From assembly GCA_946491665.1 (NCBI GenBank), contig CAMLYL010000027.1:1-33595 (forward strand): a stretch of 33,595 nucleotides of DNA, read 5' to 3'. Position numbers and translations under genes: made by a program. The notes below the pieces were generated by a model. The model searched no databases, had not been told where the DNA came from, and worked only from the letters and a program-made list of their open reading frames with translations. Shown one piece after another: positions 1-8,474 of this stretch (its first letter is position 1; every line of letters starts with the position of its first letter). This DNA is from an uncultured Lachnospiraceae bacterium. GTDB lineage: Bacteria > Bacillota > Clostridia > Lachnospirales > Lachnospiraceae.

Positions 1-51
1 AAGGAGTTGAGTTGCCAATTTGTCTTCCTAAGACCGCTTGGCCTCCGACTT
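1..51. other. BGI/MGI sequencing adapter remnant with barcode (not genomic)
   Basis: Read on the minus strand, positions 51-20 match the 32-base BGISEQ/MGI forward adapter (it begins AAGTCGGAGGCCAAGCGG), as I remember it. Positions 19-10 are ten bases of free sequence, the size of an MGI barcode (ATTGGCAACT). Positions 9-1 are CAACTCCTT, the start of the constant arm after the barcode. Order and spacing fit the library construct. The sequence is therefore an untrimmed adapter at a contig end. It interrupts the PBP gene and supplies two of the three bases of that gene's apparent stop codon. Confidence 0.95.
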
Positions 52-1633
52 ATCCCCGATATCTTCCGTCTGCATTCCGCACGACCTTTCCGCTGGCATA
101 GGTGATAGGCTCGTCAACCACTCCGGTAGCCAGGCTGACAATTCCCTCATCCAATGCAGGAGCATAAGTCGTAATAATCTTGAATGTAGATCCCGGCTGC
201 ATAGTAGAATCCGAAGCACGGTTCAGGGTCTTGCTGGCCGTCTTTTCTCCTCTGCCGCCCACCAGCGCTTTTACCTGTCCGGTACTCTGATCAATAATCG
301 TCATGGAAGCCTGAGGCTGTACCGTATAGGTTACATTCTCGCCGATTACCGTACCGCCGCCCCTCAAAAGATACTCTTTGTACTCTGCAATATCTGCGGC
401 CGCGGCTTCTTCACTGCTGTAATTCAGAGATTCCCTTCCCTTTTCCGACTTCAGCCATGTCAGCATGGTCTGCTGGCTGTAATTCTGGAGAGAGCCGTCT
501 GTCTGCTGTATTGTCAGCGCATAGGAAAAGGACACCTTATTGCTGATCTCATAATTGGAATCATCACTGACCACCTGATCGCAGATACTCTGAATATCCG
601 GATCCTGCGTAGAATAAATCGTCAGTCCTCCGCTGTACAGCGCCTGGTATGCCTGAGCCTCCGAATATCCCAGTTCCGTCTGAAGATCTTCAATAACTTC
701 CTCCGTCAGAGCATCCACAAAATAGGATGTAACATTATCCGGACTGCTCTCAAAAATCGTATTGTTTTCTTCGATTCTGGAATACACATCATCCGACAGT
801 GCTTCTTCATACTCTTCCTGGCTGATGTACCCCTGATCCAACATATTTACAAGAACCTTCCGGCGCCGTTCCTCATTCTCCTCCGGATGCGCGATCGGAT
901 TATACCGGGACGGATTCTGAGTAATTGCAGCGAGCACCGCACATTCCGAAAGCGTCAGTTCCGAAACATCCTTGCCGAAATAGCGGTTGGAAGCAGCCTG
1001 CACACCCAGAGTATTCTGCCCCAGATTGATTGTATTCAGGTAATTCTCCATAATCCAGTCCTTGGAGACCTCTTTTTCCAGTTCGATCGCCAGATACTGT
1101 TCCTGAATCTTTCTCTGCACCCGCTCCGCACTGGTCTCCGACGTCCACCCGTCAAATACATTGTTTTTCAGAAGCTGCTGAGTGATCGTGCTGGCGCCTT
1201 CAGAAAATGATCCTGAGGTAATTCCCTGCATTCCCGCACGGATAATTCCCTTGATATCAATTCCATTGTGTTCATAGAACCGTTCATCCTCAATGGCCAC
1301 AAACGCATACTGGAGATTTTTCGGTATCTCGTCCAACGTCGCATATACGCGGTTTGAACCCGTCCCCACCAGCTGTGCCGATACATTTCCGGACGCATCG
1401 TATACGGTCGACATGTACCCGGAAGGAGTGGCGTCAATTGAACTGATATCCGGAGCGTTTTCTATCGTATTCTTTACATAGCCGTATACCCTGTATCCTG
1501 CATAGCCTATGCCCCCAATCACAAGAACCAGCAGAATCAGAAGCCAGAGCGTTGTCGCTTTGCGGCGTGCAGAGAGGCTTTTAGACGTAAGCATCTCCTT
1601 CCTCTTCCCGGCACCTTTTCTGCCATAATCCAT
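52..1633 (-). CDS. Class A penicillin-binding protein (PBP1A type), 3' end missing
   Basis: Bifunctional peptidoglycan synthase acting outside the membrane. 527 residues are present. There is a short basic cytoplasmic tail, one transmembrane helix at about 29-46, then a GT51 transglycosylase domain with the EDERFYEH motif (catalytic Glu about 115) and the GASTITQQLLKN motif. The transpeptidase domain begins with the STFK box (catalytic Ser about 482). The SxN and KTG boxes are absent because the gene runs into adapter sequence at position 51. The apparent TAA stop (52-50) is made from one genomic and two adapter bases, so this is a contig-edge truncation and not a mutation. The ATG at 1633 follows AGGAGG with 6-base spacing. 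It is divergent from the yigZ-like gene and shares a symmetric promoter region with it. Confidence 0.93.
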
Positions 1634-1675
1634 ATTCTTCCTCCTTGAAAGTATTCATATTTTCACAATAATTCA

Positions 1676-1703
1676 TTTCATTATATCAAAATTATGATAT
1701 AAT
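1676..1703. promoter_or_regulatory. Symmetric divergent promoter (two extended -10 boxes)
   Basis: ATTATATC (1680-1687) and GATATAAT (1696-1703) form a perfect 8-bp inverted repeat with an 8-base spacer. Each arm carries TGATATAAT, an extended -10 box, pointing outward: plus strand 1695-1703 for the yigZ-like gene, minus strand 1688-1680 for the PBP gene. The -35 regions are poor (TTTCAT near 1676 for the plus strand), which is typical of extended -10 promoters. The two transcripts would start within about 40 bases of each other, so polymerase binding is probably mutually exclusive. Confidence 0.6.
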
Positions 1704-1733
1704 AGCAAGAAACCATACCACAGGAGTCTATTT

Positions 1734-2381
1734 ATGTCATATAAAACAGTCTATACAGGCGGCCAGGGCGAAATCGAGGAAAAGAAATCCCGCTTCATCG
1801 CCACTGTCCGGCCGGTGGACACAGAAAACGAAGCGCTGGATTTTCTCGCCGCCATGCGCAAAAAATACTGGGACGCACGGCACAACTGCTTTGCCTACAC
1901 AATTGGCAGAAATAACGAGCTGCAGCGCTGCAGCGATGACGGCGAACCTGCCGGAACCGCCGGAAGACCCATACTGGATATCCTTTTAAAGGAAGAAGTC
2001 CACAACTGCATCATCGTTGTCACCCGCTATTTCGGCGGAACCCTGCTGGGAACCGGCGGACTGGTGCGCGCTTATCAGAAAGCAGCCCAGGAGGGGCTTG
2101 CCGCCAGCGTCATTATTCAAAAACGCACAGGACAGAAGCTCACGATCCGCACCGATTATAACGGGATCGGAAAGATTCAGTATCTGACCGCCAAAAACCA
2201 TACGGCAGTTCTTGACACCCGCTACACGGATATTGTAGAAATGGATGTGGTCGTCCCTGCAGATGACACGGATTCTTTCTGCAGTCAGATAACGGAAGCC
2301 ACCGGAGGGAGGGCAAAGATCCGTCGGGGAGATCTCGTAGAATACGCCGATGCAGACGGCGACATTCTTCTTTTTGAATAG
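1734..2381 (+). CDS. yigZ: YigZ/YvyE family protein (IMPACT-like, UPF0029 plus DUF1949)
   Basis: 215 residues, full length for the family. The N-terminal UPF0029/IMPACT domain (about 15-125) contains the signature around RYFGGTLLGTGGLVRAYQ, preceded by CSDDGEPAGTAGRPIL. The C-terminal DUF1949 ferredoxin-like domain covers about 135-210. Eukaryotic IMPACT regulates the kinase GCN2. The bacterial role is unsettled, with a nucleic-acid or ribosome-linked function usually suggested. The ATG follows an AGGAG site with about 8-base spacing, about 30 bases after the extended -10 box. It is the first gene of a plus-strand operon with the thioesterase (11-base gap) and cvfB. Confidence 0.92.
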   Translation: MSYKTVYTGGQGEIEEKKSRFIATVRPVDTENEALDFLAAMRKKYWDARHNCFAYTIGRNNELQRCSDDGEPAGTAGRPILDILLKEEVHNCIIVVTRYFGGTLLGTGGLVRAYQKAAQEGLAASVIIQKRTGQKLTIRTDYNGIGKIQYLTAKNHTAVLDTRYTDIVEMDVVVPADDTDSFCSQITEATGGRAKIRRGDLVEYADADGDILLFE

Positions 2382-2392
2382 GAGGTTTTTTT

Positions 2393-3133
2393 ATGTACAG
2401 CTTTCAGACCCGCGTCCGCTTCAGCGAGGTGGACAGCAGCCTTCACATTACTCTTCCCGCCATTTTGACTTATTTTCAGGACTGCAGCATTTTCCATTCC
2501 TCTTCCATCGGAATGGGAGTGGCGGAGATGATGCGGGAGGGACATGCCTGGATTCTTTCTTCCTGGCAGATTATTGTAAACCGTTACCCCGAACTGGGCG
2601 AAGAACTGACAATCAGCACCTGGGCCTATGGATGGAGAAGCTTTTTCGGCTACCGTAATTTTACAATGACAGACGCTTCCGGAAATCTGGCAGCTTACGC
2701 CAACACCAACTGGATCTATACAGATATCCATACCGGGCGGCCGGTGAAGATTCCGAAAGAAGTCAGTGACGCCTACTCGATTGAAGCGCCTCTCGACATG
2801 GAGGTTTCCGGCAGAAAGATTTCCATTCCGAAAAACGGAACATCCTCAGACAGAATATTTGCCGTCCGGAGATCAGATATCGATTCCAACCATCATGTAA
2901 ACAACGAGCGTTATGTCCTGATCGCCCAGGAATTTCTGCCCGACGCCTTTATCCCCCGTCAGATGCGCGCAGAATACAAAAGCGCGGCAAAATACGGAGA
3001 TATCATGTACCCTGTAATCACCGACGAAGGCGAAAAAATCACTGTAGTATTAAACAATGAAGCCGGCAGCCCTTACGCTGTCATAGAGTTCCGGGAATCA
3101 TCCGGGGATACAGAAAAGAACGGAGATACATAA
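2393..3133 (+). CDS. Acyl-ACP thioesterase (FatA/FatB type, double hotdog)
   Basis: 246 residues. Releases fatty acids from acyl carrier protein in the cytoplasm. Two hotdog domains are visible: the first begins with the typical YSFQTRVRFSEVD, and the second holds DIDSNHHVNNERYV, the conserved Asn/His region of the bacterial and plant FAT family. Length fits the roughly 240-residue bacterial forms. AGGAGG lies about 7 bases before the ATG. The stop TAA shares one base with the start of cvfB (TAATG), so the two are translationally coupled. Chain-length preference cannot be read from sequence. Confidence 0.9.
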   Translation: MYSFQTRVRFSEVDSSLHITLPAILTYFQDCSIFHSSSIGMGVAEMMREGHAWILSSWQIIVNRYPELGEELTISTWAYGWRSFFGYRNFTMTDASGNLAAYANTNWIYTDIHTGRPVKIPKEVSDAYSIEAPLDMEVSGRKISIPKNGTSSDRIFAVRRSDIDSNHHVNNERYVLIAQEFLPDAFIPRQMRAEYKSAAKYGDIMYPVITDEGEKITVVLNNEAGSPYAVIEFRESSGDTEKNGDT

Positions 3134-3966
3134 TGAAATTAGGAGAAAAACAAACATTAACGGTAGTAAAAACTGTAGATTTCGGCGTCTATCTGGCGGA
3201 ACATCAGGATGACACAGCCCGCGTGCTGCTGCCCGCCGGCCAGGTTCCCGAAGGGACAAAGCTCCACGACAGACTGGAAGTTTTCCTGTACAAAGACTCC
3301 AAAGACCGTCCGATTGCAACTACACGGGAACCAAAACTGACGCTGGGAGGCGTCGCCCTTCTGCAGGTAGTTCAGGTCACTTCCGTAGGCGCGTTTCTCG
3401 ACTGGGGTCTGGAAAAGGATCTTCTTCTGCCCTACAGAGAGCAGCTGCGCAGGGTTCGGGAGGGAGATGAAGTTCTCGTCACTCTGTATATTGACAAAAG
3501 CAACCGTCTCTGCGCTACCATGGAGGGACTTTACCATCTGCTTTCCACAGACTCCCCCTACCAGAAGGGAGATACCGTAACCGGGCGGATCTATGAATTC
3601 AGTTCCAACTTCGGCACCTTTGTGGCAGTAGATGATAAATACTCTGCTCTGATTCCGCCCTTTGAAAACACCTCTTCCCTGAAAATCGGCGATACCGTAC
3701 AGGCCAGAGTAACCAATGTAAAGCAGGACGGCAAGCTGGATCTGACTATCCGTGAAAAGGCTTACGTCCAGATGAACACCGACGCCGAGGCCGTGCTGCA
3801 GCTGATCAGCGAATACGGCGGCGTACTGCCATTCAACGATAAAGCTTCTCCGGAGATCATCAAGCGGGAGGCACACATGAGCAAAAATGCCTTCAAACGG
3901 GCCGTGGGCCATCTGTACAAAGAACGTCTGATTGAATTTACCGAAAAAGGAATCCGCCTCACCTGA
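3133..3966 (+). CDS. cvfB: CvfB/YitL-like RNA-binding protein with S1 domains
   Basis: 277 residues. Tandem S1-like OB folds: about 1-60, about 65-130 (VGAFLDWGLEKDLLLPY), and about 140-210 (GTVTGRIYEFSSNFGTFVAV). A C-terminal winged helix (about 220-277) ends in KRAVGHLYKERLIEF. This matches CvfB (staphylococcal conserved virulence factor B) and Bacillus YitL, cytoplasmic RNA-binding proteins. Its start overlaps the thioesterase stop by one base (TAATG), and it is the last gene of the operon, followed by a bidirectional terminator. The name rests on domain order; the target in this organism is unknown. Confidence 0.88.
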   Translation: MKLGEKQTLTVVKTVDFGVYLAEHQDDTARVLLPAGQVPEGTKLHDRLEVFLYKDSKDRPIATTREPKLTLGGVALLQVVQVTSVGAFLDWGLEKDLLLPYREQLRRVREGDEVLVTLYIDKSNRLCATMEGLYHLLSTDSPYQKGDTVTGRIYEFSSNFGTFVAVDDKYSALIPPFENTSSLKIGDTVQARVTNVKQDGKLDLTIREKAYVQMNTDAEAVLQLISEYGGVLPFNDKASPEIIKREAHMSKNAFKRAVGHLYKERLIEFTEKGIRLT

Positions 3967-3998
3967 CATCCGCCGCCGGATCACGCACATTAAAAAGA

Positions 3999-4036
3999 AA
4001 CCTCTTTTATCTTCGGAAATAAAGATAAAAGAGGTT
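3999..4036. terminator. Bidirectional intrinsic terminator between convergent genes
   Basis: The 15-bp arms AACCTCTTTTATCTT (3999-4013) and its exact complement (4022-4036) enclose an 8-base loop. The plus strand continues CCTTTTAT and the minus strand TTTCTTTTTAAT, so the hairpin can end both cvfB and the NlpC/P60 transcript. It lies midway between their two stop codons. Confidence 0.85.
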
Positions 4037-4051
4037 CCTTTTATGATTCAT

Positions 4052-5308
4052 TTAAAAAATACGTCTGATCGCAACTACGGTACGATATGCATAATTTGGA
4101 CTGATCTTGATTCCGTCCTTCGCATTGCTGGCATGAACGATACGGCCTCCGCCGATGTAAATTGCCACATGTCCTTCGTAGCAGACGATATCACCCGGCT
4201 GCATCTCTGAAGCTGACACTGCCCGTCCCACACTCCGAAGAGCATAAGATGAATGCGGCAGTGAAACGCCGAAGTGCGCGTAAACCGCTTTGATAAATCC
4301 GGAACAGTCCGCTCCGTTGGTCAGGCTCTCTCCGCCCCATACATAGGGATTTCCCACGAACTGGCAGGCATAATCCGCAACTGCCTGTCCGGAACCGCTG
4401 ACACTGGAAGAGTCATCTCCGCCGGAAGAACTTTCTTCATTATCGGAATCTCCTCCATTATTGGTGGTGCCGCCTCCGTCATTGTCATCGTTCTTTGAAT
4501 TATTATTATTTTTTGAAGAGTTATCCTCCTGCTGTGCCTTCTGTTCTGCCTCCGCAGCCGCCTGCTGAGCCGCAACTTCATCGGCGATCACCTGATTCTG
4601 CTCCTCTATGGTAGCCTGATACTGCGCCGCCAGATCCTGTGCCTCGGCCAGCTTTTCATCAAAGTTGTCCATCTGGCCTCTTTTTTCAGCAATCATCTGG
4701 TTCAGCGAATCCTGCTGTGTCTTCAGATCTGACTGCTGATCCTGCAGAGCAGCCTGCTCGTCCGCAATCTCTGTCACCAGACTTTCGATCTCTGCCTCGG
4801 TCTCCTGATACTCAGTCAACATATCACGGTCAACACTGTATACCGATGCGAACATCTCAACCCTGTTCAGCGCATCCGCAAAGCTGTTGGCTCCGAAAAG
4901 CGCATTGAAAAAGGAGATCTCTCCGCCGTTGGTGTACATATAACTGATCCGTTCCTTCATGGCAGCATACTGTTCGGCCTCTTTTTCCCTCGCCGCTTCC
5001 AGTTCTGTATTCGCCTGATTCAGCGCCTCATTCTTCCTGGCAATCTCATCTTCCAATATATTAATATTGGCAATCGTAGATACCAGATCTTCTCCCAGTT
5101 CGTCAATCTTCTGCTGAAGACTGTCTTTCTGGCTCTGAATATCACTGATATCATCATTTACAGATTCCAGATTGCTCTCTGCCTCTGCCTTTTTCGACTC
5201 CGCGCTGGACTGTGGAGTCGCCATGGCTGTACCGACGCATCCGGCAGCCAGGCAGGCAGACAGAACTACGGCTGTCACTCTCTTACTGATGTGTTTGTAT
5301 CCTGCCAT
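4052..5308 (-). CDS. Secreted NlpC/P60 peptidoglycan hydrolase with coiled-coil N-terminus
   Basis: 418 residues. Signal peptide at about 1-30 (hydrophobic core followed by TAMA). A long coiled coil at about 35-245 resembles CwlO and PcsB, which are activated at the membrane by FtsEX. A low-complexity Gln/Ala/Asn/Asp/Gly/Ser linker covers about 245-310. The C-terminal NlpC/P60 (C40) endopeptidase has catalytic Cys335 in GADCSGF, His380 in GHVAIYIG and His392 in IVHASN. It probably cleaves gamma-D-Glu-diamino-acid stem peptide bonds and supports cell separation or elongation. The ATG follows AAGGAGG closely. It is transcribed alone, from the promoter near 5418-5445 to the terminator at 3999-4036. 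Confidence 0.93.
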   Translation of the reverse strand: MAGYKHISKRVTAVVLSACLAAGCVGTAMATPQSSAESKKAEAESNLESVNDDISDIQSQKDSLQQKIDELGEDLVSTIANINILEDEIARKNEALNQANTELEAAREKEAEQYAAMKERISYMYTNGGEISFFNALFGANSFADALNRVEMFASVYSVDRDMLTEYQETEAEIESLVTEIADEQAALQDQQSDLKTQQDSLNQMIAEKRGQMDNFDEKLAEAQDLAAQYQATIEEQNQVIADEVAAQQAAAEAEQKAQQEDNSSKNNNNSKNDDNDGGGTTNNGGDSDNEESSSGGDDSSSVSGSGQAVADYACQFVGNPYVWGGESLTNGADCSGFIKAVYAHFGVSLPHSSYALRSVGRAVSASEMQPGDIVCYEGHVAIYIGGGRIVHASNAKDGIKISPNYAYRTVVAIRRIF

Positions 5309-5331
5309 TCTTCCTCCTTATGTTTTTTTTC

Positions 5332-5445
5332 GCTGCTGCCCGCAATTACCGCAGCAGCATGAAATCCATTTTTCTTTCCGATAAAATTAATACAGAAAGA
5401 ATAGTTACCTGTTTCCCATTATAAACATAATTAAAAATTTGGCAA
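5332..5445 (-). promoter_or_regulatory. Promoter and leader hairpin of the NlpC/P60 gene
   Basis: On the minus strand, TTGCCA (5445-5440) and TATAAT (5423-5418) are separated by 16 bases, a good sigma-A promoter. The roughly 105-base leader carries an 8-bp stem, GCTGCTGC / GCAGCAGC (5358-5351 with 5339-5332), followed by an A-rich run and the ribosome binding site. No riboswitch was recognised. The upstream remainder of this gap (5446-5557) is AT-rich and holds only weak hairpin potential after the aminotransferase stop. Confidence 0.65.
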
Positions 5446-5557
5446 GGCTTTTTAACGGAAAATCCTCAAAAAACTTCAGAAAATATTTATGTTTTCAACA
5501 ATTCTTTGCATTTCTGTAAGTCTTCCGCAAAGTGTTGATAATAAAAATGTTATAAAC

Positions 5558-6841
5558 TTACTGCTCCAGAAGCTTCTCAACACTTGCCAGCTTCACACAG
5601 GTAATGAAAACGCTGCAGGCCTCATCCAGTTCCTCAAGAGGCGGAAGCGTGGGAGCGATACGGATCACAGAATCTTTCGGATCCTTCTTATAAGGGAAGG
5701 GCGCTCCTGCTCCGGTCATTACGACGCCTGCGTCTTTGGCCTTCGCCACAATATTTCTGGCGCATCCCTCATTGGCAAAGAAAGCGATAAAGTATCCGCC
5801 GTTGGGGTTAGTCCAGGTACCTACGCCGAGACCTCCGAGCTCCTTCTCAAATCGCTTTGTCAGAAGCTCAAATTTCGGCCGGATCAGTTCCGCATGCTTC
5901 ATCATATGCTCCGCAACTCCCTTCTGATCCTTCAGGAACTTCACATGGCGAAGCTGGTTGATCTTATCAAAACCGATCGTCTGGACAGTTAACTGCTTAA
6001 TGATATCCGCCTTGTTGGCAGGGCTGGTAGCCAGACCGGAAATGCCTGATCCGGAGAATGTCACTTTGGAAGTGGAACAGAATTCATATACCATATCCGG
6101 ATTGCCGGCCTTCTCACATTCAGAAATAATATCAAGAAGCTTATCCTGTTTATCAGCATAAAGATGATGCACACAATAAGCGTTATCCCAGTAAATCCGG
6201 AAATCCTCAGCCGCCGGCTTCAAATTTGCAAAGCGGCGTACAGTCTCATCAGAATAGGATGTTCCGGTCGGGTTGGAATATTTGGGCACACACCAGATTC
6301 CCTTAACAGAGGGATCTTCGCTGACCAGCTTTTCCACCATATCCATATCCGGTCCGTCCTCGTAAAGAGGCACATTTACCATCTCAATTCCGAAAAATTC
6401 ACAGATAGAAAAATGACGGTCATAACCGGGTACGGGGCAGAGGAATTTTACCGGCCCCTGTTTGATCCAGGGCTCATGTCCCAGCACGCCGTGAACCATG
6501 GAACGGCTTACCGTATCGTACATAATATTCAGACTGGCATTTCCATAAACAATCACGTTTTCCGGCTTTGTATCAATCATTCCGGCAATCAGCTCTTTTG
6601 CCTCGTCAATTCCGTCCAGCACACCATAATTTCTCAGATCCGTTCCCAGCCGGCTCTCCAGAACTGTATCGGAATGAAGAACGTCCATCATGGGCTGGGA
6701 CAGATCCAGCTGTGCCTTGGAGGGCTTTCCTCTGGACATATCAAGCTTTAAGCCCTTTGCGCAGATCTCTTTGTACTGCTGCTCAAGCACTTCTTTTTCC
6801 TGTAATAATTCTTCTTTGCTCATCTGACTGTATGGCTTCAT
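5558..6841 (-). CDS. PLP-dependent aminotransferase (MocR-type Asp aminotransferase family)
   Basis: 427 residues. Class I fold enzyme of the stand-alone Aminotran_MocR/Asp aminotransferase family (PF12897), not a GntR fusion. Visible motifs: PKYSNPTG (Asn ligand), DNAYCVHH (Asp about 219 and Tyr about 222, contacting the pyridine ring), and STSKVTFSGSG with Schiff-base Lys about 259. The C-terminal substrate Arg probably lies in DSVIRIAPTLP. The amino-acid substrate cannot be fixed, though aspartate or a similar acid is likely. Start choice: AGGAGG is only 2 bases before the ATG at 6847 but 8 before the ATG at 6841, so 6841 is preferred. It lies 41 bases after rarA and is possibly co-transcribed. 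Confidence 0.9.
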   Translation of the reverse strand: MKPYSQMSKEELLQEKEVLEQQYKEICAKGLKLDMSRGKPSKAQLDLSQPMMDVLHSDTVLESRLGTDLRNYGVLDGIDEAKELIAGMIDTKPENVIVYGNASLNIMYDTVSRSMVHGVLGHEPWIKQGPVKFLCPVPGYDRHFSICEFFGIEMVNVPLYEDGPDMDMVEKLVSEDPSVKGIWCVPKYSNPTGTSYSDETVRRFANLKPAAEDFRIYWDNAYCVHHLYADKQDKLLDIISECEKAGNPDMVYEFCSTSKVTFSGSGISGLATSPANKADIIKQLTVQTIGFDKINQLRHVKFLKDQKGVAEHMMKHAELIRPKFELLTKRFEKELGGLGVGTWTNPNGGYFIAFFANEGCARNIVAKAKDAGVVMTGAGAPFPYKKDPKDSVIRIAPTLPPLEELDEACSVFITCVKLASVEKLLEQ

Positions 6842-6882
6842 TTTCATATCCTCCTAAAATTTATTTCATAAATTGGTAAAAA

Positions 6883-8205
6883 TCAGATTTCCTTGCCGAT
6901 CCTGTCAAAATATTCCCGGATCGTTTTCTCATATCCGTTCTCCGTCGGCTCGTAAAACTTCACATCTTTATATGCATCCGGCAGATACTGCTGATCCACA
7001 TAGTGATTGGGAAAATCATGGGCGTATCTGTAGCCGATCCCCCTCCCCAGCTTCCCGGCGCCTTTATAATGACTGTCGCACAGATAAGGCGGAACCGGCG
7101 CGGTGCGGGACTCCCTTACAACCTCCATGGCCCGGTCCACCGCAAGGTAGGCCGCATTGCTCTTGGGCGCGCTGGCCACATAGGTGGCCGCCTGAGAAAG
7201 TACAATTCTGGCCTCCGGCATCCCCAGACGTTCCACCGCCTGAGCAGCGCTGACTGCAACCGTCAATGCCATGGGATCCGCGTTCCCCACATCCTCTGAG
7301 GCACAAATCATAATCCGGCGGGCAATAAAGGCCGGATCCTCCCCGGCATAAAGCATTTTCGCCAGATAATAGACCGTCGCATTGGGATCCGATCCCCGCA
7401 TGCTCTTAATAAATGCCGAAATATTATCATAATGACTGTCACCTGTCTTATCGTACCGGACTACCCGCTTCTGAATACACTCAGAAGCAGTTTCAAGCGT
7501 AATATGGATCCTGCCGTCGCTGCTTTTCTCTGTTGTAAGGATTCCCAGTTCAACGGCATTCAATGCGCTTCTGGCATCGCCATTGGCCGCATCTGCCAGA
7601 AAATCAAGGGCATCCTCATCAATCACGGCATGATAAGCCCCCATCCCCTTTTCCGTATCTGTGACTGCTCTGCGGATCAGAATTTTTATATCCTCCGTTT
7701 CCAGAGGCTTCAACTCAAAAATTACAGAACGGGACAGCAAAGCTCCGTTCACCTCAAAATAGGGATTCTCCGTAGTAGCTCCGATCAGCGTCACTGTACC
7801 GTCTTCCACAAAGGGAAGCAGATAATCCTGCTGTCCCCTGTTGAACCGGTGGATCTCATCAATAAAAAGGATCGTCCGCTTCTGATACATCCCCTGAAGC
7901 TGCTTCGCTTTCTCCACCACAGCTTCCATGTCCTTTTTTCCGGCGGAAGTTGCATTGATCTGCATAAACTCAGCGCTGGTCGTGCGGGCAATCACCCTGG
8001 CCAGCGTAGTTTTCCCGGTGCCCGGAGGCCCGTAGAAAATCACAGACTGCAGCTTGTCCGCCCGGATCGCCCGGTAGAGCAGCTTATCCTTTCCTATAAT
8101 ATGCTGCTGTCCCACCACCTCGTCCAGAGTCGCCGGACGCAGTCGGGAAGCCAGGGGCGACTCCGCTTCCTTATTCTTTTCCCGCATGTAATCAAATAAA
8201 TCCAT
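6883..8205 (-). CDS. rarA: Replication-associated recombination protein RarA (MgsA) AAA ATPase
   Basis: 440 residues from the ATG at 8205. Clamp-loader-like AAA+ ATPase that acts at stalled replication forks. Visible: SRLRPATLDEVVGQ near the N-terminus, Walker A GPPGTGKT (about 59-66), Walker B ILFIDEIHRF (about 112-121), sensor 1 IGATTENP, a sensor 2 region, and the C-terminal tetramerisation domain with YRYAHDFPNHYV. A GTG at 8214 extends the frame by three residues, but GGTGA precedes the ATG at 8205 with normal spacing, and MDLFDYM is the usual clostridial N-terminus as I recall it. Downstream follows the aminotransferase. No promoter was identified in the 8206-8288 gap. Confidence 0.95.
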   Translation of the reverse strand: MDLFDYMREKNKEAESPLASRLRPATLDEVVGQQHIIGKDKLLYRAIRADKLQSVIFYGPPGTGKTTLARVIARTTSAEFMQINATSAGKKDMEAVVEKAKQLQGMYQKRTILFIDEIHRFNRGQQDYLLPFVEDGTVTLIGATTENPYFEVNGALLSRSVIFELKPLETEDIKILIRRAVTDTEKGMGAYHAVIDEDALDFLADAANGDARSALNAVELGILTTEKSSDGRIHITLETASECIQKRVVRYDKTGDSHYDNISAFIKSMRGSDPNATVYYLAKMLYAGEDPAFIARRIMICASEDVGNADPMALTVAVSAAQAVERLGMPEARIVLSQAATYVASAPKSNAAYLAVDRAMEVVRESRTAPVPPYLCDSHYKGAGKLGRGIGYRYAHDFPNHYVDQQYLPDAYKDVKFYEPTENGYEKTIREYFDRIGKEI

Positions 8206-8288
8206 ATCTGTCACCAGAATCTCGATAAAATGAAGCGAAAAAACATATTTCTTTCATTTTTATCTGTTTGGAGCCTGCTTTTGCAACT

Positions 8289-8471
8289 CTAAAAACGCTT
8301 TTTTGAAAGTTTCAATCTGCCTGTCTTGCATTTTCCACCGTATACCATAGCGCAAAACAAACATTCTGGCAAGGTGTTTTTTTCGTTCGGGGCCAATTTC
8401 TCCAAATTCTCCCACGAATCGCGGCAAATGCAGAATTCTTTTGGGCTTTTCTTATAAAAATCCCGGATCAT
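8289..8471 (-). CDS. Possible 60-residue Cys-containing ORF, doubtful
   Basis: Opens 3 bases after the stop of the ArsC-like gene on the same strand, so it could be translated by reinitiation; no separate ribosome binding site is visible. The product is basic with five Cys residues (CIC, then CLFC and KC further on), suggesting at most a small metal- or redox-linked protein. I do not recognise the sequence. The frame may be chance, since the base composition is more AT-rich than the neighbours. It ends about 80 bases before rarA. Confidence 0.25.
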   Translation of the reverse strand: MIRDFYKKSPKEFCICRDSWENLEKLAPNEKNTLPECLFCAMVYGGKCKTGRLKLSKKRF

Positions 8472-8474
8472 CCG

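Noticed and set aside
50..52. Premature stop codon in the PBP gene as a pseudogene
   Set aside because: Two of its bases are adapter sequence, so this is an assembly edge and not a mutation.
38..1210. Long plus-strand open frame opposite the PBP gene
   Set aside because: Antisense shadow of a clear protein family; no ribosome binding site and no recognisable product; its beginning even lies in the adapter.
3157..3990. 277-codon minus-strand frame opposite cvfB
   Set aside because: Mirror of a recognised gene in the opposite frame, with low-complexity composition and no known motif.
6858..6874. AATTTAT/ATAAATT hairpin between rarA and the aminotransferase as a terminator
   Set aside because: All A-T stem of 7 bp with a 3-base loop; too weak to call.
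7432..8199. Plus-strand frame opposite rarA
   Set aside because: rarA has intact Walker motifs; the opposite frame reads as a shadow.
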